A DNA stretch of 64,000 bases from Stictocephala bisonia (GCA_035578905.1 JAQJVL010000541.1:372001-436000), one strand, 5' to 3'. Positions 35,921 to 49,455 are shown, counted from the stretch's first letter. Numbers and translations: made by a program. Notes: generated by a model not told the origin, from the sequence alone.

Positions 35921-36827
35921 CTGTAATATACAGGTATTGTTGTTAAGAGAAACTCTTTGAGGGTCCTTTTAGATTTACCACTGGTAATACAAATTTTAAA
36001 AGAAGAATTACTATATAATATAAAACAACAATAATTTTTTCCAGGAAATATATTGTTATCGTACTTAAAATAATTTTCTACGATCGGATCAATACATGCT
36101 TGGCTACTTTTAAATGTGTCAATAATAATATTTAACATTACATTAAAAAAAAATATATACAGAATTTATTCTAAATTAGGAAATAAATTTAAGATTCTAT
36201 TTTGATCCTATGTAGCACTTAAAATATAAAGTACTATAGCATTTTTAGACTTAATCATAAACTGTTTTATTTTGGTATAAACAGTTTTACTCTTCTGTTT
36301 GGATTCAGAACATGCGCACACAATTCAAAAATATATCTTTGAGAGTTCAAGAGTAAATTGGAAATGTCATTATAAACAAGAGCGAACAGTGCCACAGGGC
36401 ACTACACATGTGGTGTACTCCTCCAGTTCGAGTAACTGAATAAGTAATAACAACTGTATTATATGTCAGTCGTATTCAACATATAAAGGTGTTGAAGGTT
36501 CAACGGTGTTGAGCGTGAAGATGTTTTATATCAACACAACAAAAGGAACTGTTAGATTTTGTCGTTAAAAAAGAATATAACTATAATTCGCTTTATAAAA
36601 TATTGTATATCGACGTATAATATCGATGAAAAATAATATTTTGAACCAATTCAAGCATCTTTTAAAGGTAACAATTGTTTTGTATGTTACACTTTTTAAT
36701 GGAAGCATGCTTAAAGTCACATTTGATTTTTCTAATATGAAAACGATATTCACCGAATCCTCTCACTGAAATATATAGCACAAGAGTAAATTAAACATAA
36801 GGAATTTCATTTTAAACATATTTAGTA

Positions 36828-36990
36828 ACCAGAATCTACATTTTCCGGTGACAACCGTGTCAAGGTACTATCTACAATATTTACAAGATAACCAGATGTT
36901 TCGCCCATATTGTGATGTGGCATCCTCAGTGGTTTCTCTGAAACTCCAATGGTTTCTATGGAGTCTCTAAGATTCAGTAAGCTTAGTTCG
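36828..36990 (-). mobile_element. Penelope-like terminal repeat, solo fragment
   Basis: About 130 bases match the non-coding end of the Penelope fragment at 12205-12320 (ttttccggtgacaacc ... caaggtact ... agataacca ... tttcgcccata). On the minus strand it reads CTGAGGATGCCACAT ... GGGCGAAACATCTGG, a hammerhead-like layout. Confidence 0.65.
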
Positions 36991-37074
36991 AAAACAGAAC
37001 TAACACTAGAAGTAGAGTCATTCAGTAATCAGTTACTTCAACTATATGCAATTGTTGTTAGTACTTACAACTAA

Positions 37075-37345
37075 CCAACTCGGTGTCCGCTTAATGGTTG
37101 TCATCAACATCGTCACTACAAGAGAAGGCTGAGGTATCCGTGGTGGGTGGTAGTCAAGGCTCTGATGCTGTTTAGGAAAGAGAACTGTCAATGTTTTAGT
37201 TGCCAACACTACGTGGTTCGGATTCCACGTCTAGCTGAAGGTCCTTTAGTTAATATATAGTTCTTCCTGGTAAACAGTTGACCTTTGTCAGTAACGATGA
37301 CTACACTCATTTGCCTCTCATATACACCCTTATATTCACGATAGG
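37075..37345 (+). mobile_element. SINE family A fragment
   Basis: Contains ggtgtccgcttaatggttg, then actacgtggttcggattccacg and tcagtaacgatgactacactc, in the family order and in the plus orientation. Confidence 0.7.
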
Positions 37346-37349
37346 TGAC

Positions 37350-38460
37350 TTAATAAATAATATGAGTGAACGAATAACATCATTGATAATACAGTTTAAC
37401 TAAAAAATGTCATAGCATAATAATAAAATAAAAATAATATAGTTAAGTACCTAATCGTACCAGGAATCTGCTTTAATAAGCTTTGAGTAAGCTAATCAGC
37501 TTAACCCTGCTAAGAGATATCCAAGCCTGAAGTTACTTCTTTTTTATCGGTGATTTTAAGGTAGAAAAGACTTTAAACCGTCTTGAAATTCAATTATGAT
37601 ACTATTGGGAAACTCTAGAAAAAGATGTTTTATTTATTAACAAGGAGCAATTTGGATGCAGTTAGGTTTTACATACCATAATGAGCGTTTTCGTTGTTTT
37701 CAAAAATCAAAAAATGAGCAAAGTGAATTTTAATAAATTATTAAACAAATAAAAGTGTTTTATTTAGAAACGAGCAGTTTTACCAAGGTTCCAAGAAAAT
37801 CCTACACTCAATATTACGAGTAAAAGTGTAAGTAGAAGGAAATTCAATTTATATTACATTTTCTAACAATAAATTTGAACAGTTTATAGTACAAAGATCA
37901 ACAATAAAAACAATATATTATTATAATAAAACCATATGTTCATAAAGTCATAATTCTCTACTCTATTTCTACATATGTTTGCAAGATTCAGTAGAAGGTA
38001 TAAATCGACAGAGGGTTCAGAGGGGAGGGGAGAGGTTCTTTATAGGAACAGTTGGGCTCTAACAAGAATACTCTCATACATTACAGTAAAGTGCTGCGCC
38101 TGTTTTGCTTTTTCGTGGTACTATAATTTTTATGTTCTTTATTATAAATAAAGTATTATCAATAAAAATACACGCATCTGCTGAAATTTACTTTCTTTTC
38201 ATTTAAAATGCGTTCTTTAAACTTGTTTCAAATAGATATATTACCTTAGTTGGTGATTAATAATGCAAAGTAATAAAGTAAACATAAAAAAATGTGTTTG
38301 GTGATACAATTTTTTTTTCTTATTATACCTTGATTTAATTTGACTAGTGATACTGTTTCACAAGAATCCTAATCATAATTATAAAAATTATGAAACTCTT
38401 TTCATACAAATTTACTTTACATTAAACATACATAATTTTATAATGTTTAAATTGTCTTGA
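37350..38460. other. Non-coding, nothing recognised
   Basis: AT-rich. A short G-rich patch lies at 38020-38040. Confidence 0.45.
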
Positions 38461-38639
38461 TTTCGATTCCAAAATGTGATCGTTATAGTATGAGTGAATA
38501 TGGATTTCGAATGAGTGTGATGACTGTATTTGGGTGAATTTACCCACTGTTGCCAACTAAGGCAGAATATTCCCCAAACATTTTTATTAATTAATTAATG
38601 TTCTCATACACGAGAAGGTTTTTACGTATTTTAGGGCGA

Positions 38640-39012
38640 ATATGAATGGTTATATAATTGTAGGATCATCATGTACGGCATGCGTAGTCTTGTTACTAAC
38701 TGGCTACACTTAGCTCACAAAGGACTAGTTATTTCATAGTCAAATAGTCGAGGTAACTAAGGGACCTACAGCTTTATGTGGGATGTGAACTATGTAGTAT
38801 TGTTATGATTTTCAGACAATTGACAATCTTGATACTCAGTTCTCTGTCGGGTCAATAAGGACACCCCGAAATTATCTAGCAGTGGCCACGGCAATGGCAA
38901 CCATTGAGCGGACTTCATGCTGGTATTAGGAGGACCGAATATAAAACCATTCGCCTGTAATATACACAACCCTTTGTCCCCAAGTACCTGAGTTATAGTA
39001 CGCCACTAGGGC
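38640..39012 (-). mobile_element. SINE family A copy at the left edge of the segmental duplication
   Basis: The family body reads on the minus strand, from agtggcgtactataactcag at the right end back to the tail near 38640. Homology to the second duplicate begins inside this element, at about 38889. Confidence 0.7.
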
Positions 39013-41228
39013 CAACTCAAGATGTCGATCATTAGGAAGTGGCCAAATATGGATATAGAATGATTTTTATCATTGTAGATGAGCGAATGTAGTCATTGTT
39101 ACAAACTAAGGCCGACTATTCTTTAGTCGAAAGTGTAATCAATTAATAGATCAAAGACGTAAATAAGAAACCCGTAGTTATCTACTGATCCCTTTCAAAA
39201 TTTCTTAAGTCTATGTTTCGGATTGAACCGAAAACCATTAGCTTATGTAGCTGGCCTTTAACTAACTTTGCTTCCTACCTAAAGAGTAACACAGCCAGTT
39301 TGAATGTCGTTAAGGAGTAACACCCCCTTTGAGGTATATATTCTATAACCTACTATGTAACTTATAAAACAAAGTTTTGATATATATCTTTTAAAAAATG
39401 TAAATTATGATGACGCAGGTTCTAAATAATTTAAAAATTTTAAAACTTTCCTGGCCACAGAATACCAATGTTAACAGCTTTTTCATTAATTCGTTCATGG
39501 AAAACAGGAATATTCAGTCAAACATTTTTTTTCATATCGATTTGTTTACCTCACCCATCTACTCTAAAAACGTGACAGTTTAATTTTTTTCCTGCCTATG
39601 AAAAAAAATAGTAAACGGCATACTTAAGGGCTCTTATTACGACTTTGATATTTTAGAAAAAACTTTTTTTATATAATAGGTTATAAGCACATTAATAAAA
39701 AAATCTAAATACAATTAATTAGTAAACATTTATTATTTTTTTACTTCAAAAGTGTTAACACTTCGCAACATGAGATCGTACATGACTCTTTTTTTTACTG
39801 GACTGATATATAACAGCAATCATGGCGCAAGTCTTGGTTCAGCAAGAACAAGTCATAAATAGGAATGTTTGGTAAAACTACAAATCACTTTATTTTACTT
39901 CATCCAATTCTTACATTACATGGTTGGGGGAGTTTTGTCGAGTGTGGAGTTTTCTAAGTAATAAGCAGCTTTTCATAAATGTATTTCAGTTCTGTGTTGT
40001 TTTACAGAATAATATAACGAAATGAGGAGATTTAAGGACTTATGATTAACGATTATTTGATATTACTATTTTTTCTTTTATCCAAGCAAGTGTCTTTTAT
40101 TGTAATATCTGTTAAAAAAAGAGACATAAAAGAAAAGAAAATAATAATGTAATGATATGAAATATAATTTCACTAGTCACATCCCAACTTAAAAAAAACG
40201 GCTTAATCTTTTGTTAGAAAAATATACAGAAGATGATAATTATTTTAGCGATGTCCTCTGACTAAACTAATAAGTTTAAGGACATGGACTGAAAAAACTA
40301 CTATATTTAAAAATTACGCTAAAAATTAAAACTAACATTTATAAAAGTATTTTATAAATTGAAAAATTATTTTTGTAATTTCATTGATGGATGTATACAG
40401 AAACAATTTAAAATTTGTAATATTTGTTATATAATAAAAAAAAAAGTATTAAACTCTATGATACATGGTCAAATACATTGTATATAATATTTGGTAAATA
40501 AATAGACAACCAATTATGCTTTTAGTGTGTGAGAAATAATGAATGACGTAGTTTCAAATCAAATATATCCACAAATCACCTGTAATAATATTATTGAAAT
40601 AAAAGTTATTTTGGAAATGGATGTTCTTTAACTCCATTAGAATTAATTTTAGTTCATATTAAAAGTATTTTATGTTACTTTTAAAACTAGTCTAGATCTT
40701 ATTTATGAAAAAGAGACAGTTACTTTGATCTCATATGTAAGTAACTGCAGATGTGAGTAGTCATTGGAATGTTTCCTTTGATACAAATTGGCACCCTATC
40801 TACTGCTATATAAATACACTTGTCCTCCTGCACATGTGGTACTTTGATCAAAGCGTTGAACACCTTGTGACTGTCAATGCTAGTTAGTTACAGCAACCCT
40901 TGAATTAGTAATGCTTAACATACAAGACCAGAAATAATAAATTTAAATCCTCTATTGTATATTTTTGGGGTGATAGCTGTATAAGATAGGTAAATAATAA
41001 GTTGTGAGTGAAAGATTTCAGATTCAAGATTCAAATAAATTTAATATTTAACATATTGGCACTCAATCCTTATAATATGAACGTAAGGAAATAATCTCTC
41101 TTATAGAAATATATCACATTAATAATATGAAGATGTTCTGACAGCAGGTAAGCAATTGTTAGTGAACAATAGTGAAAACAAATTATGTATATGATTCAGT
41201 TAGTTAAGATTAAGGATTTTGATTAAGT

Positions 41229-41340
41229 TAGTTAAGATCCTCGGATTAAGAGGACCGAGCATCCAACCTATCGCCTACAATCTCCCAAACATTTTGTCCT
41301 CATGTAGCTGGGTTACAGCACTGCGCCACCAGTGCCGACA
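41229..41340 (-). mobile_element. SINE family A head, only in duplication copy 1
   Basis: On the minus strand: ggcactggtggcgcagtgct, box A (TGGCGCAGTGCT), then gtaacccagctac and, about 50 bases on, ggcgataggttggatgctcggtcc. It is absent from the equivalent place in copy 2 (near 55345). Confidence 0.7.
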
Positions 41341-41383
41341 AACACTGTGTTTGTCGGTAACATAACAAAACATAACATAACAC

Positions 41384-41428
41384 AACACTTCTTAACATAA
41401 CAAACTTGTTGTTATGTTAAGAAGTGTT
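41384..41428. repeat. Perfect palindrome, 20-bp arms, 5-bp loop
   Basis: aacacttcttaacataacaa and ttgttatgttaagaagtgtt flank acttg. Copy 2 keeps only the right arm (56047-56060). It is not followed by a T-run and has no gene beside it, so it is not a terminator. Confidence 0.9.
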
Positions 41429-42970
41429 CCAGAAATTATGAGTGAGTATATATTTTTGGGTATTGGGCCTGACAATATAATAATTTAGACACTTTTTAAT
41501 TTTATTTTACGGTTACCAATTCGTGTTTCATAATATTTCTTGTAAGTGTATTAAATTGTTAGTTGGTTTTAGAAAAGTTATGCTGGTTACAAAAAACTAA
41601 TTATCAAGTAATAAATATATTAATTAAGGGAACGGGATTAAGGAGCTTTACAAGTAGTCTGGAGGCAGATGTTTGACTGGATTTAGACCTCTCGGGGATC
41701 AATCAACTTGATTGAATTGTCCTTAAATGAATTGAAATTTTCTCAGTACAATTTGAATGTTGGAAGAGCGTTTAAAGTTGATATCGAACATTAATTCAAG
41801 GTTACATTTGAATTTACCATGTAAGAATATTTCCATATGAACCATGGGATTAGTTAACTTTTTTTTATACATGGAGACCAAAGAATATATCTTTCTTTTC
41901 ATTTGTATTTTATGAATACAATATATAATCTTATTGTTTAAAAATAGAAAAATACGAATTTTTCCCCAAACGATATCTGATAATTCATAACGATGTACAG
42001 TACGATCGATATTTTGTCGTAACATATACTTTTTTTAATGTTCAATGATCGTTGAATGGAATATATTTCTTTAGCCGATACAGTAATATTTTTTTAACTT
42101 ACTAAATAATCACATAGATAAAGCCTGCCTACAATTGTAATGAAACAATTTTATGCATTGAACTATGTTTTTATTATTTTCATTAGGCCTAATTATTCAC
42201 AAAGTTTTGTTTACTACACTCGCTAATTTGTATTATATAATTAGTAATAAGACCCAGGTTAATACTTTATTTTACACAAAAATGACAAAATATAGTCCGT
42301 AGTAGGAGAATTCACAATTTTACACAGTTGACTTTTAATTATGTATTAATTGTATTTAATTGACTTTTAAAAATTAATTGATAGATTTATAATAATCTAT
42401 TTTCTGATTTACCTAACATATTTAGTACTAGCCAAACGTTCACAAAGAGGAAAAAGGAAGAAAACAAAAATGTCTATAGTTTAATACATACTCGTATTTT
42501 AAGAAAGGCTATTACATTTTTATTGATTATTCCTGATAAAGCATTGTTTTTTTTATTATGTCTGTGTTTTAAAGAACCTAATGTGTAACTTAGGTGGTTG
42601 GTTAATTTTATATTATAGCTATCTATCTTTTAACTATAATCTAGAAGAACATATTTCAGTCATTAATATTAGGCTATAAAACTAGTGCTATGGCAATATG
42701 CTTTTCGTAAGCCACGTTTTATAGACTTATTGTCTTTGAAAATGAACTTGCATGTCAAGTTTACTTGAACCATTAGTGTCAATGATCGGTGATTTGGGCG
42801 TGAGAGGCTAGACGTTGGAGTGCAAAGCCTCTATTGTTTGGGCTTTTAGAAGAGACTGAATGACGTACTGGAACTAAGCCACGTTTTGGTTAGGCGTTCT
42901 TAGTTTTGTAATATTTTTTTAATTTAAACTATGACCAACAAATTTTGTGGTATTTACTCAATAGATATTA

Positions 42971-43636
42971 TCTATATTTATAAAAGAGGATTTTTGTATA
43001 TATATATATATGTTTGAAGTTTATGCGCTGCCAAACCATCCAACCGATCGCCATGAAACTTTAGGATGTTGTCCTGTATAGTCCCGAGATAGTTTCTGTG
43101 AAGTTTGATGCAGATCTGTCCACAGGGTCCCGCCCCACGGGCTCCTAAAGATCCCATGTTATTCAAATGGAGAATCTGAATTGTCTACTAAAAATTAATG
43201 ACTGTGTGGTTTAATGTAGTTTCACATGCCATAAGCAGATTGAAGTTCTCACAACAACAGTACTGTATATATTTTGATTTAAAAACTAAATTAAAATTTA
43301 AAAAAATTACCATTCAATTTTAAACGGCTCCAATTTCCTGTGCGACTTGCTTTCGCAATAACTATTAATAAATCTCAAGAACAGTCATTGCGCGTTGCCG
43401 CAATAAATTTAAGTAATCCATGTTTTTCACATGGACATCTCTAAGTCGCTTGCTCGAGAGTAGGCTCACCAAAATACCTTTACATTTATACACCAAATAA
43501 GAAGACCAAAAATATTGTTTACCCTCTTGCACTCATTTAATAAATAATGTTTTTTTTCTATAATTCTTTTTATTGCTTTATTTTGGTATGTCAATGAAAA
43601 ATGAAAGGTGAGACAACGTCCGCTGGGTTCAGCTAG
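42971..43636 (+). mobile_element. Non-autonomous Helitron, 666 bp, only in duplication copy 1
   Basis: It begins TCTATATTTATAAAAGAGG after A and ends GGGTTCAGCTAG before T: TC at the 5' end, CTAG at the 3' end and an A/T target are Helitron hallmarks. The unfilled equivalent in copy 2 reads ctattg-taagtt at 57602-57613, giving a precise filled/empty pair with no target duplication. The 3' half holds a broken helicase fragment. I could not draw a convincing terminal hairpin. Confidence 0.88.
43307..43540 (+). pseudogene. Helitron Rep/helicase C-terminal fragment, with nonsense codon
   Basis: The frame from 43307 reads FKRLQFPVRLAFAITINKSQ, then SLRVAAINLSNPCFSHGHL, a TAA where Tyr is expected, then VACSRVGSPKYLYIYTP, and stops at 43540. 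The block (LAFAITINKSQGQ ... HGQLYVACSRV) is the closing motif of Pif1-type helicases of Helitrons. Everything upstream (HUH nuclease, Walker motifs) is missing. It is inactive. Confidence 0.88.
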
Positions 43637-45207
43637 TAAGTTATAAACTTAAATGTGTCATTGCTTAAACAAGATGAGTTAGCTTGACAGTTTTGAAGAT
43701 AAACAGTCACACGTGTTGTCAAACCACAGTATGACATGTTCACAAACTTATTCCAAGTTCCTCTCATAGTAAACTTTGTAATATATTTATACAATATAAA
43801 ATGTTTTATTAATAGTTTGCTTACTTTTTACTAAACGAACTATGTTTGACTTTTAAATGGCATATTTTTTTTTTTTATAATACCTAAACTACGAACTTAG
43901 ATTTCAAAAGATAAATATGACATTTACTTATATTTAATATTTTAAAACGTATTTATTAAGAAGTTTACCCAAGCTTAATATACCTTAAGCATTGTCATTA
44001 TTTATATTTACGTGCTACGTCATTATACCAAACCAATTGTACAAAATTAAGTAAATACAATCATTGTAATTTATATTTTAACTGTACTAAAACGTACGTG
44101 CATATTACATAAAAGCCTATTTGGCAATTTTAAGTAAATTTAACCATTTCGAGCAAAATAAAAGGAGATCAAACACATTTTTTACACTCAAAACTAAAAT
44201 TATGGATTGATATTAAATTACTTCCTAACGTTCTATTGGTTATTGAAAGCTCCTGATATAAGCGGGATAAAAATTCAATGAAAAATTGTCTTATGAAAGT
44301 ACTTATAATAATGTTAAGAGAGCTTTACTTAGCGTACCTGAATATTTATACTTTAAATTTAAACCTAAATACATTTTTACAAATATATGATATAATATTA
44401 AATTAGTTGTTTAATTCTTTTTTTTTCTGAGACTCACAATTTAGTCAAGATATTTAGTTATAAAATCAACAAAGAATTTAACTAGAAATTTACTATGTTT
44501 TCAAATTTTTTAAATAGTCTTATTTTTAACTGTACTGTAACTGGTAGGTTGTTTGCTTTTAGCTTGTTTTTAGATAATATATAAATTTATTTCTTGTAAT
44601 TATCTGTAGTAGTAAATCTCAAAATTCGCAACATATTTAAATCTTGTGAAGTCTTGTACATAATGTTAATATCAAATTTGGACTATTATTGAACTTTTTA
44701 CTTAGCATAATTAATTTTGTAAAAGTTCATCTCATATCACATATATAATTGGTAAAATTATTTAGTTTAGTTTTATTTTTGTTTCTTGGTTTTCTTCCTA
44801 GTTTAGTTAATGTAATGTATCGATTCTATTATTTTGTTATGTTTGTAGTGAGAAATAATAAATATGTTCAAAGTGTATTTTCCGTTTGTAGATTTGATTT
44901 GTAATTGTTTTTATGTTGATTGTTTAATTTGTTTCGAATTTATTTGGGTATATTATTAGTTATATATAATTGTCGTTATTTACGTAAATAAAAAAGTATA
45001 TGACAGAATTTTGGAATTTCAAAGAATACGCTTATCGAATTCAACAATTTAAAATATCTTAGGAGGTAGAACAACTTGACATATATACAGTAGGAAAATA
45101 AATTGGCCATATTTGTAATAGTTTAACTTTATTTATATTTTATTACTATTACTACTAGTTTATTAGTAATAGTAGCTGTTTTATCTTTGTGTGGTTTTTC
45201 GTGAACA

Positions 45208-45240
45208 CTTTTTGCTGTACACTAAAAGTACAGCAAAAAG
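45208..45240. repeat. Perfect hairpin, 13-bp arms, in copy 1
   Basis: ctttttgctgtac and gtacagcaaaaag surround actaaaa. In copy 2 (near 59189) the right arm has been replaced by unrelated sequence. Confidence 0.85.
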
Positions 45241-45439
45241 TTTTGACCAGTGTTCCCACTCCAGAAGTATTGTAATATACAAACTTATAAAAACATTTAA
45301 TTTCAAAATATCTGTTAGTTCCAAAAAATACTCTGTAAGCCACCAATACAGAAATAAACACAATAATACAAAAAACCTTTTTTGATCATACGAATATCTA
45401 TGCCACTTTTAGGAGTATATTATAAAAAACTTTGGGACC

Positions 45440-45785
45440 AAGTGTTGAGGAGATTATAGGCGATAGGTCCTCTTAATACCAACACGGTGTCCGCTAAATG
45501 GCTGCCATTGACGTGGACACTACTAAAGAAGTCTGGGATGTCTGTTTTGGATAGTATTTATTGTGTGGGGAAGATAAACGAGTGTCAGGCTTATCAGTTA
45601 GCTGAAAATCAGACCAACACTACGTGGTTCGGATTTCACGTAAAGATGTAGGTCCCTAAGTTACCCTGGCTATTGGGCTATTAATAAATAGCTATATTTT
45701 TTTGTTTAGTAGACCTTAGTAACAAAGAATACACTCAACACAATTATTCGCCCATAGCTGGACGATCGGCGTCTTACTGATAGTG
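45440..45785 (+). mobile_element. SINE family A copy, inside duplication copy 1
   Basis: Runs from gagattataggcgataggtc through ggtgtccgctaaatggctgc and actacgtggttcggatttca to the tail gacgatcggcgtctta. The copy 2 equivalent is at 59452-59806. Confidence 0.8.
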
Positions 45786-48224
45786 AATAATGAAAGGAGC
45801 TTCAAATAAACTTTGGTTTAGGTCAGTTTCAATACAATTTGTCCTAATTACTTGCCCCAGACCTAACCTTTTACTCGCTGCAGTGGAGACAAACTCAGAC
45901 AAGTGAGTTTCTACCAATGGGACAGCAGAGTAAACCACAGTTAGTCTTCACTGTTGACTTCCCCGATACTGTCTAACGTTTGTGGACAAGATCTAGTTTA
46001 CAATAAATAACTATTTAATAAGTTATATAACAGTATAGAGTTTTATGGATTTCCTAAATAGTAGTTTTAAACGTTAAAATAAGTAATAATACATAAATAT
46101 AATATAAAAGAATATCAAGCCAATACTATTTAAACGACAAACAATATCAAAACAATACTATTATTTGTCTTTGCAATAGAAGACAATTGATGTACCTTCC
46201 TAAAAAATCATAAAGGTAAAAGAATTGCCCACGTAAATATAATCTAATTATAAAATAAATAAAATAAAATAACAGGAGTAGACACTTAAATTCTAAGTTA
46301 AAACAAATGATTTAAGGCAATTTTAATTTATTTTTGTATACCAGAACTTAGTTAACTATTAATAAAATTATTGATGGAAATTAAAAGTTTTGATTAATTT
46401 TACATTTTATTTAATTGTTCCCACAATTAATAGTAATTTTAAGGAATCGTGAACTTGTTTCTCCCCATGTCACTTGTAACACTATTACCAACGTGAATTT
46501 TCATAATTTTTCTACATATCTTTTTATCAGTAACTCTAGTTTTAACTAATAGGTTTTAAAATGTTGTGTATAGTAATTTTCTCTTTCTAAGCCCTATACT
46601 TGTTTACAGACCCTCTACTTTTACTTTCTGTTCTTAAGTTGTAAACTTAGGAGTTAAAACTAAGTATCTATTTAAATTTTGGTATAGTATTTTATATTCA
46701 ATAATGATCATTTTAAAGTTTAAATTTTTTTAACTAACATTACTATAATGTAATTTTCAAATATAATGAATAAAGGCTTTGGAGAGATAGGCAAAGTCCA
46801 AGGTACGAATTCTCAGTTATTGAGCTAATGGTTCGTACTTCCATTGTCGAATTATTTTTAAGCCAAGGCTCAAGTCCCGTGTGACTAGCCAGTGACATTT
46901 TGTTCAGCATAAAACCAAAATACAATATACTAGGACTACTCCTGATATAAAACCACTAACCTAATCCCTAGTCAGTTTGTAACGCATGTAAATAATCCAT
47001 TTATCTCGGTCCACAGAAATTAAATTCATGAATATTTCAATGGTTTTAACAGGTTTTCGAAGGTGGATCAATAAACGTTTACATTATTGATTCCATAATA
47101 GAACGTGATAGAGTAGTGACGTAATGAAATAGTGGTAAGATGATGAAAGCATATAATCTGGCGTTCTCTAATGGCTTTAATTGCTTTGACTCCACCAGGT
47201 CGATGCACTGTTCAAGTTATAAATATTAAATTCCTATCATGCTATACAATGCTATATCGATCTAAACAGATATTTTTGTCACATATTCTAAATAGTTTTT
47301 GAAATATATTTAAGAGTATAATACTATATATAAATATTCATGCTAAATTATTGTACACCCTAAGAAAAAATATTTGTCAAATACCATGTAAATTAAGTGA
47401 TTAACTATTTATATTTACAGAATCAATTTCAACAGATAGCTTAAGGCTCTGACTCAGTGGAAACGGGACTCATTTAGATGTATGTACCAATTAATTTTGA
47501 GATGGTAGATAATTTAAAATTAATAAAAATATACTTTCAATAAAATAAACCTTTATATTTAATGTATATGTACAAACATTTACGAATATTAGAAACTATG
47601 CAAGAATTGTCAAAACTCTAGATTTTTGTGAATATTTATCCTTACTTTAAAATTAAAGTGAGCCCTATGCGAGTTCTGATTACTATTCTGTATCTCCACT
47701 ATTCTGTATTTCTAAAAATAGCACCGAGAGTTTGAATAGTTATCATAATAGGGTTCATAACAATCAAAATATTCTGAAGAAGACTTAATAACTTTTAGCA
47801 ATGAAAAAGTAAAAAGTAACAAGATGAATTGACATTAAAAATGTTCTAATATGAACAGTGTTTATATGACACTCTATTATTTAAGATGAAAAGTTTCATG
47901 ATATAAGTTTTAGTTTAGCGTTCAACGAGAAAATTGAATATTGTCCAGTTCTAGGAAGTAGCAGGTGACACCAGCAGGTGAGTCCAAAACAGGTGTTGGA
48001 GTTTAGTGTGCTGCAAAACGTAGTGCTCTATAATAGCTATAGTATTTAGTATTGTCATGATACATGTAATCTTCAAAATGTGTCTGTGCAGATAGCGTTG
48101 TTTAATTTTAAAGGGTCAACTTCCTTAAAAATAAATACTATAAATATATAAAAAACTAAATATTTTATATTTTTGAGGTCTCGGTTTGGATTCTAATATA
48201 TTTATTTCAAAAGATGTCATAATT

Positions 48225-48365
48225 GACATCGCCTTCTACAGTACACTAGTTACATGACAACCAGACGTTTTGTCCATTATGTAATGATGTGGTAGTGTCA
48301 GTGTTATCGCTGAGAATCCACCCACTTTGACGTGGTTTTTACCGAAAAATTAAGATTCTAGTTAT
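48225..48365 (-). mobile_element. Diverged Penelope-like terminal fragment (copy 1)
   Basis: atgacaaccagacgttttgtcc ... tgatgtggtagtgtcagtgt ... ctgagaatcc parallels the terminal segment at 12230-12320 and 36850-36950. It is duplicated at 62255-62395. Confidence 0.5.
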
Positions 48366-49267
48366 TTGATATGTTCGTTATCTTAGAGAACCTACAGTAA
48401 TTATTGAAATATTTTACAGTTAATACAGTAAATATCTATACAGCCAGATGTGTAACTCACTCACTGATGGGGTATAAAAATTCTAAGGTACTTATAGAAG
48501 TGCTAGAAACTTGAAATTTAGACTGTATATAGATATAATGGTGTAACCACCAGAAAAATTCAAACATTTTCATATTAAAAAAATTAGGGGTTGTTTTAGG
48601 GGGTTGTCTTTAGATTAATATCTGTAAATTGAATTGTTTTTCATTAAAATATTTCATTTCAAAAATGATTTCATTGAAATTAATAATATATGTTTTTATG
48701 TATGTAGTGATTGTAATATTATTCCAAATTATCCTTAATTTATACAAGTATTGTTAAAAATCACAACTATAACATGCATCAATTAGTTCTTCACGTTACC
48801 CGTAGGAAACAAGGATTGGTTGGTTTCTTTGTTGTTTATGCCGGCACACCCACCCACATATGGGTTACCTTTGATTACCTTAAATCGTATATACATGATT
48901 GTCAAACGTTATTTAAGGTTTTGCTTTGTAGAAAGTATGTAGTATCGAATAGTTAGGTACAAAAACAGTTGCAAACTTACGTCATATGGTTTTCTATCAT
49001 CTGTAATTAGAAGTGACGTTTTCTGCTCTATTTTTACTTTTAATCTTAAGAACCATATGTATATATTATAATACGAAATGTACTATAATAAGTTATTAAA
49101 TAATGACTGTGAATAATTAATATGAAGTTGCGTATAATGACGTAATGTGGATTTACCCTTAGTTGTAATGATCAGTGAACTGTAGTTAGATAATATCAAT
49201 TCATTGTGAATATGCTAGTATTTATTTAATATATTTTGATGTTAGATTTAGTAACAAGTATGGAGAC

Positions 49268-49455
49268 AACGTGTTACATTCAAGTCACATGTTGGCGGTA
49301 ACCGATATCATTTGACATTGTGGTAAGCTGATATCACTGAGGTAGAATGAGAGGAAATGCTGGTATCAAATATGTAATAGTGTATTGCTTGGTGATGGGT
49401 GTGGGGATAACGTGTTACAGTCAAGTCACATGTTGGTGGTAACCGATATCATTGG
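49268..49455. repeat. 46-bp direct repeat, 141 bp apart
   Basis: acgtgttaca-t/g-tcaagtcac ... ggtaaccgatatcatt occurs at about 49269-49313 and 49410-49454. The same pair is present in copy 2 (near 63279 and 63420). Confidence 0.8.

Noticed and set aside
41723..42025. 100-codon minus-strand open frame
   Set aside because: The duplicate near 56390-56680 has a 2-bp length change in a T-run that destroys the frame, and no protein family is recognisable.
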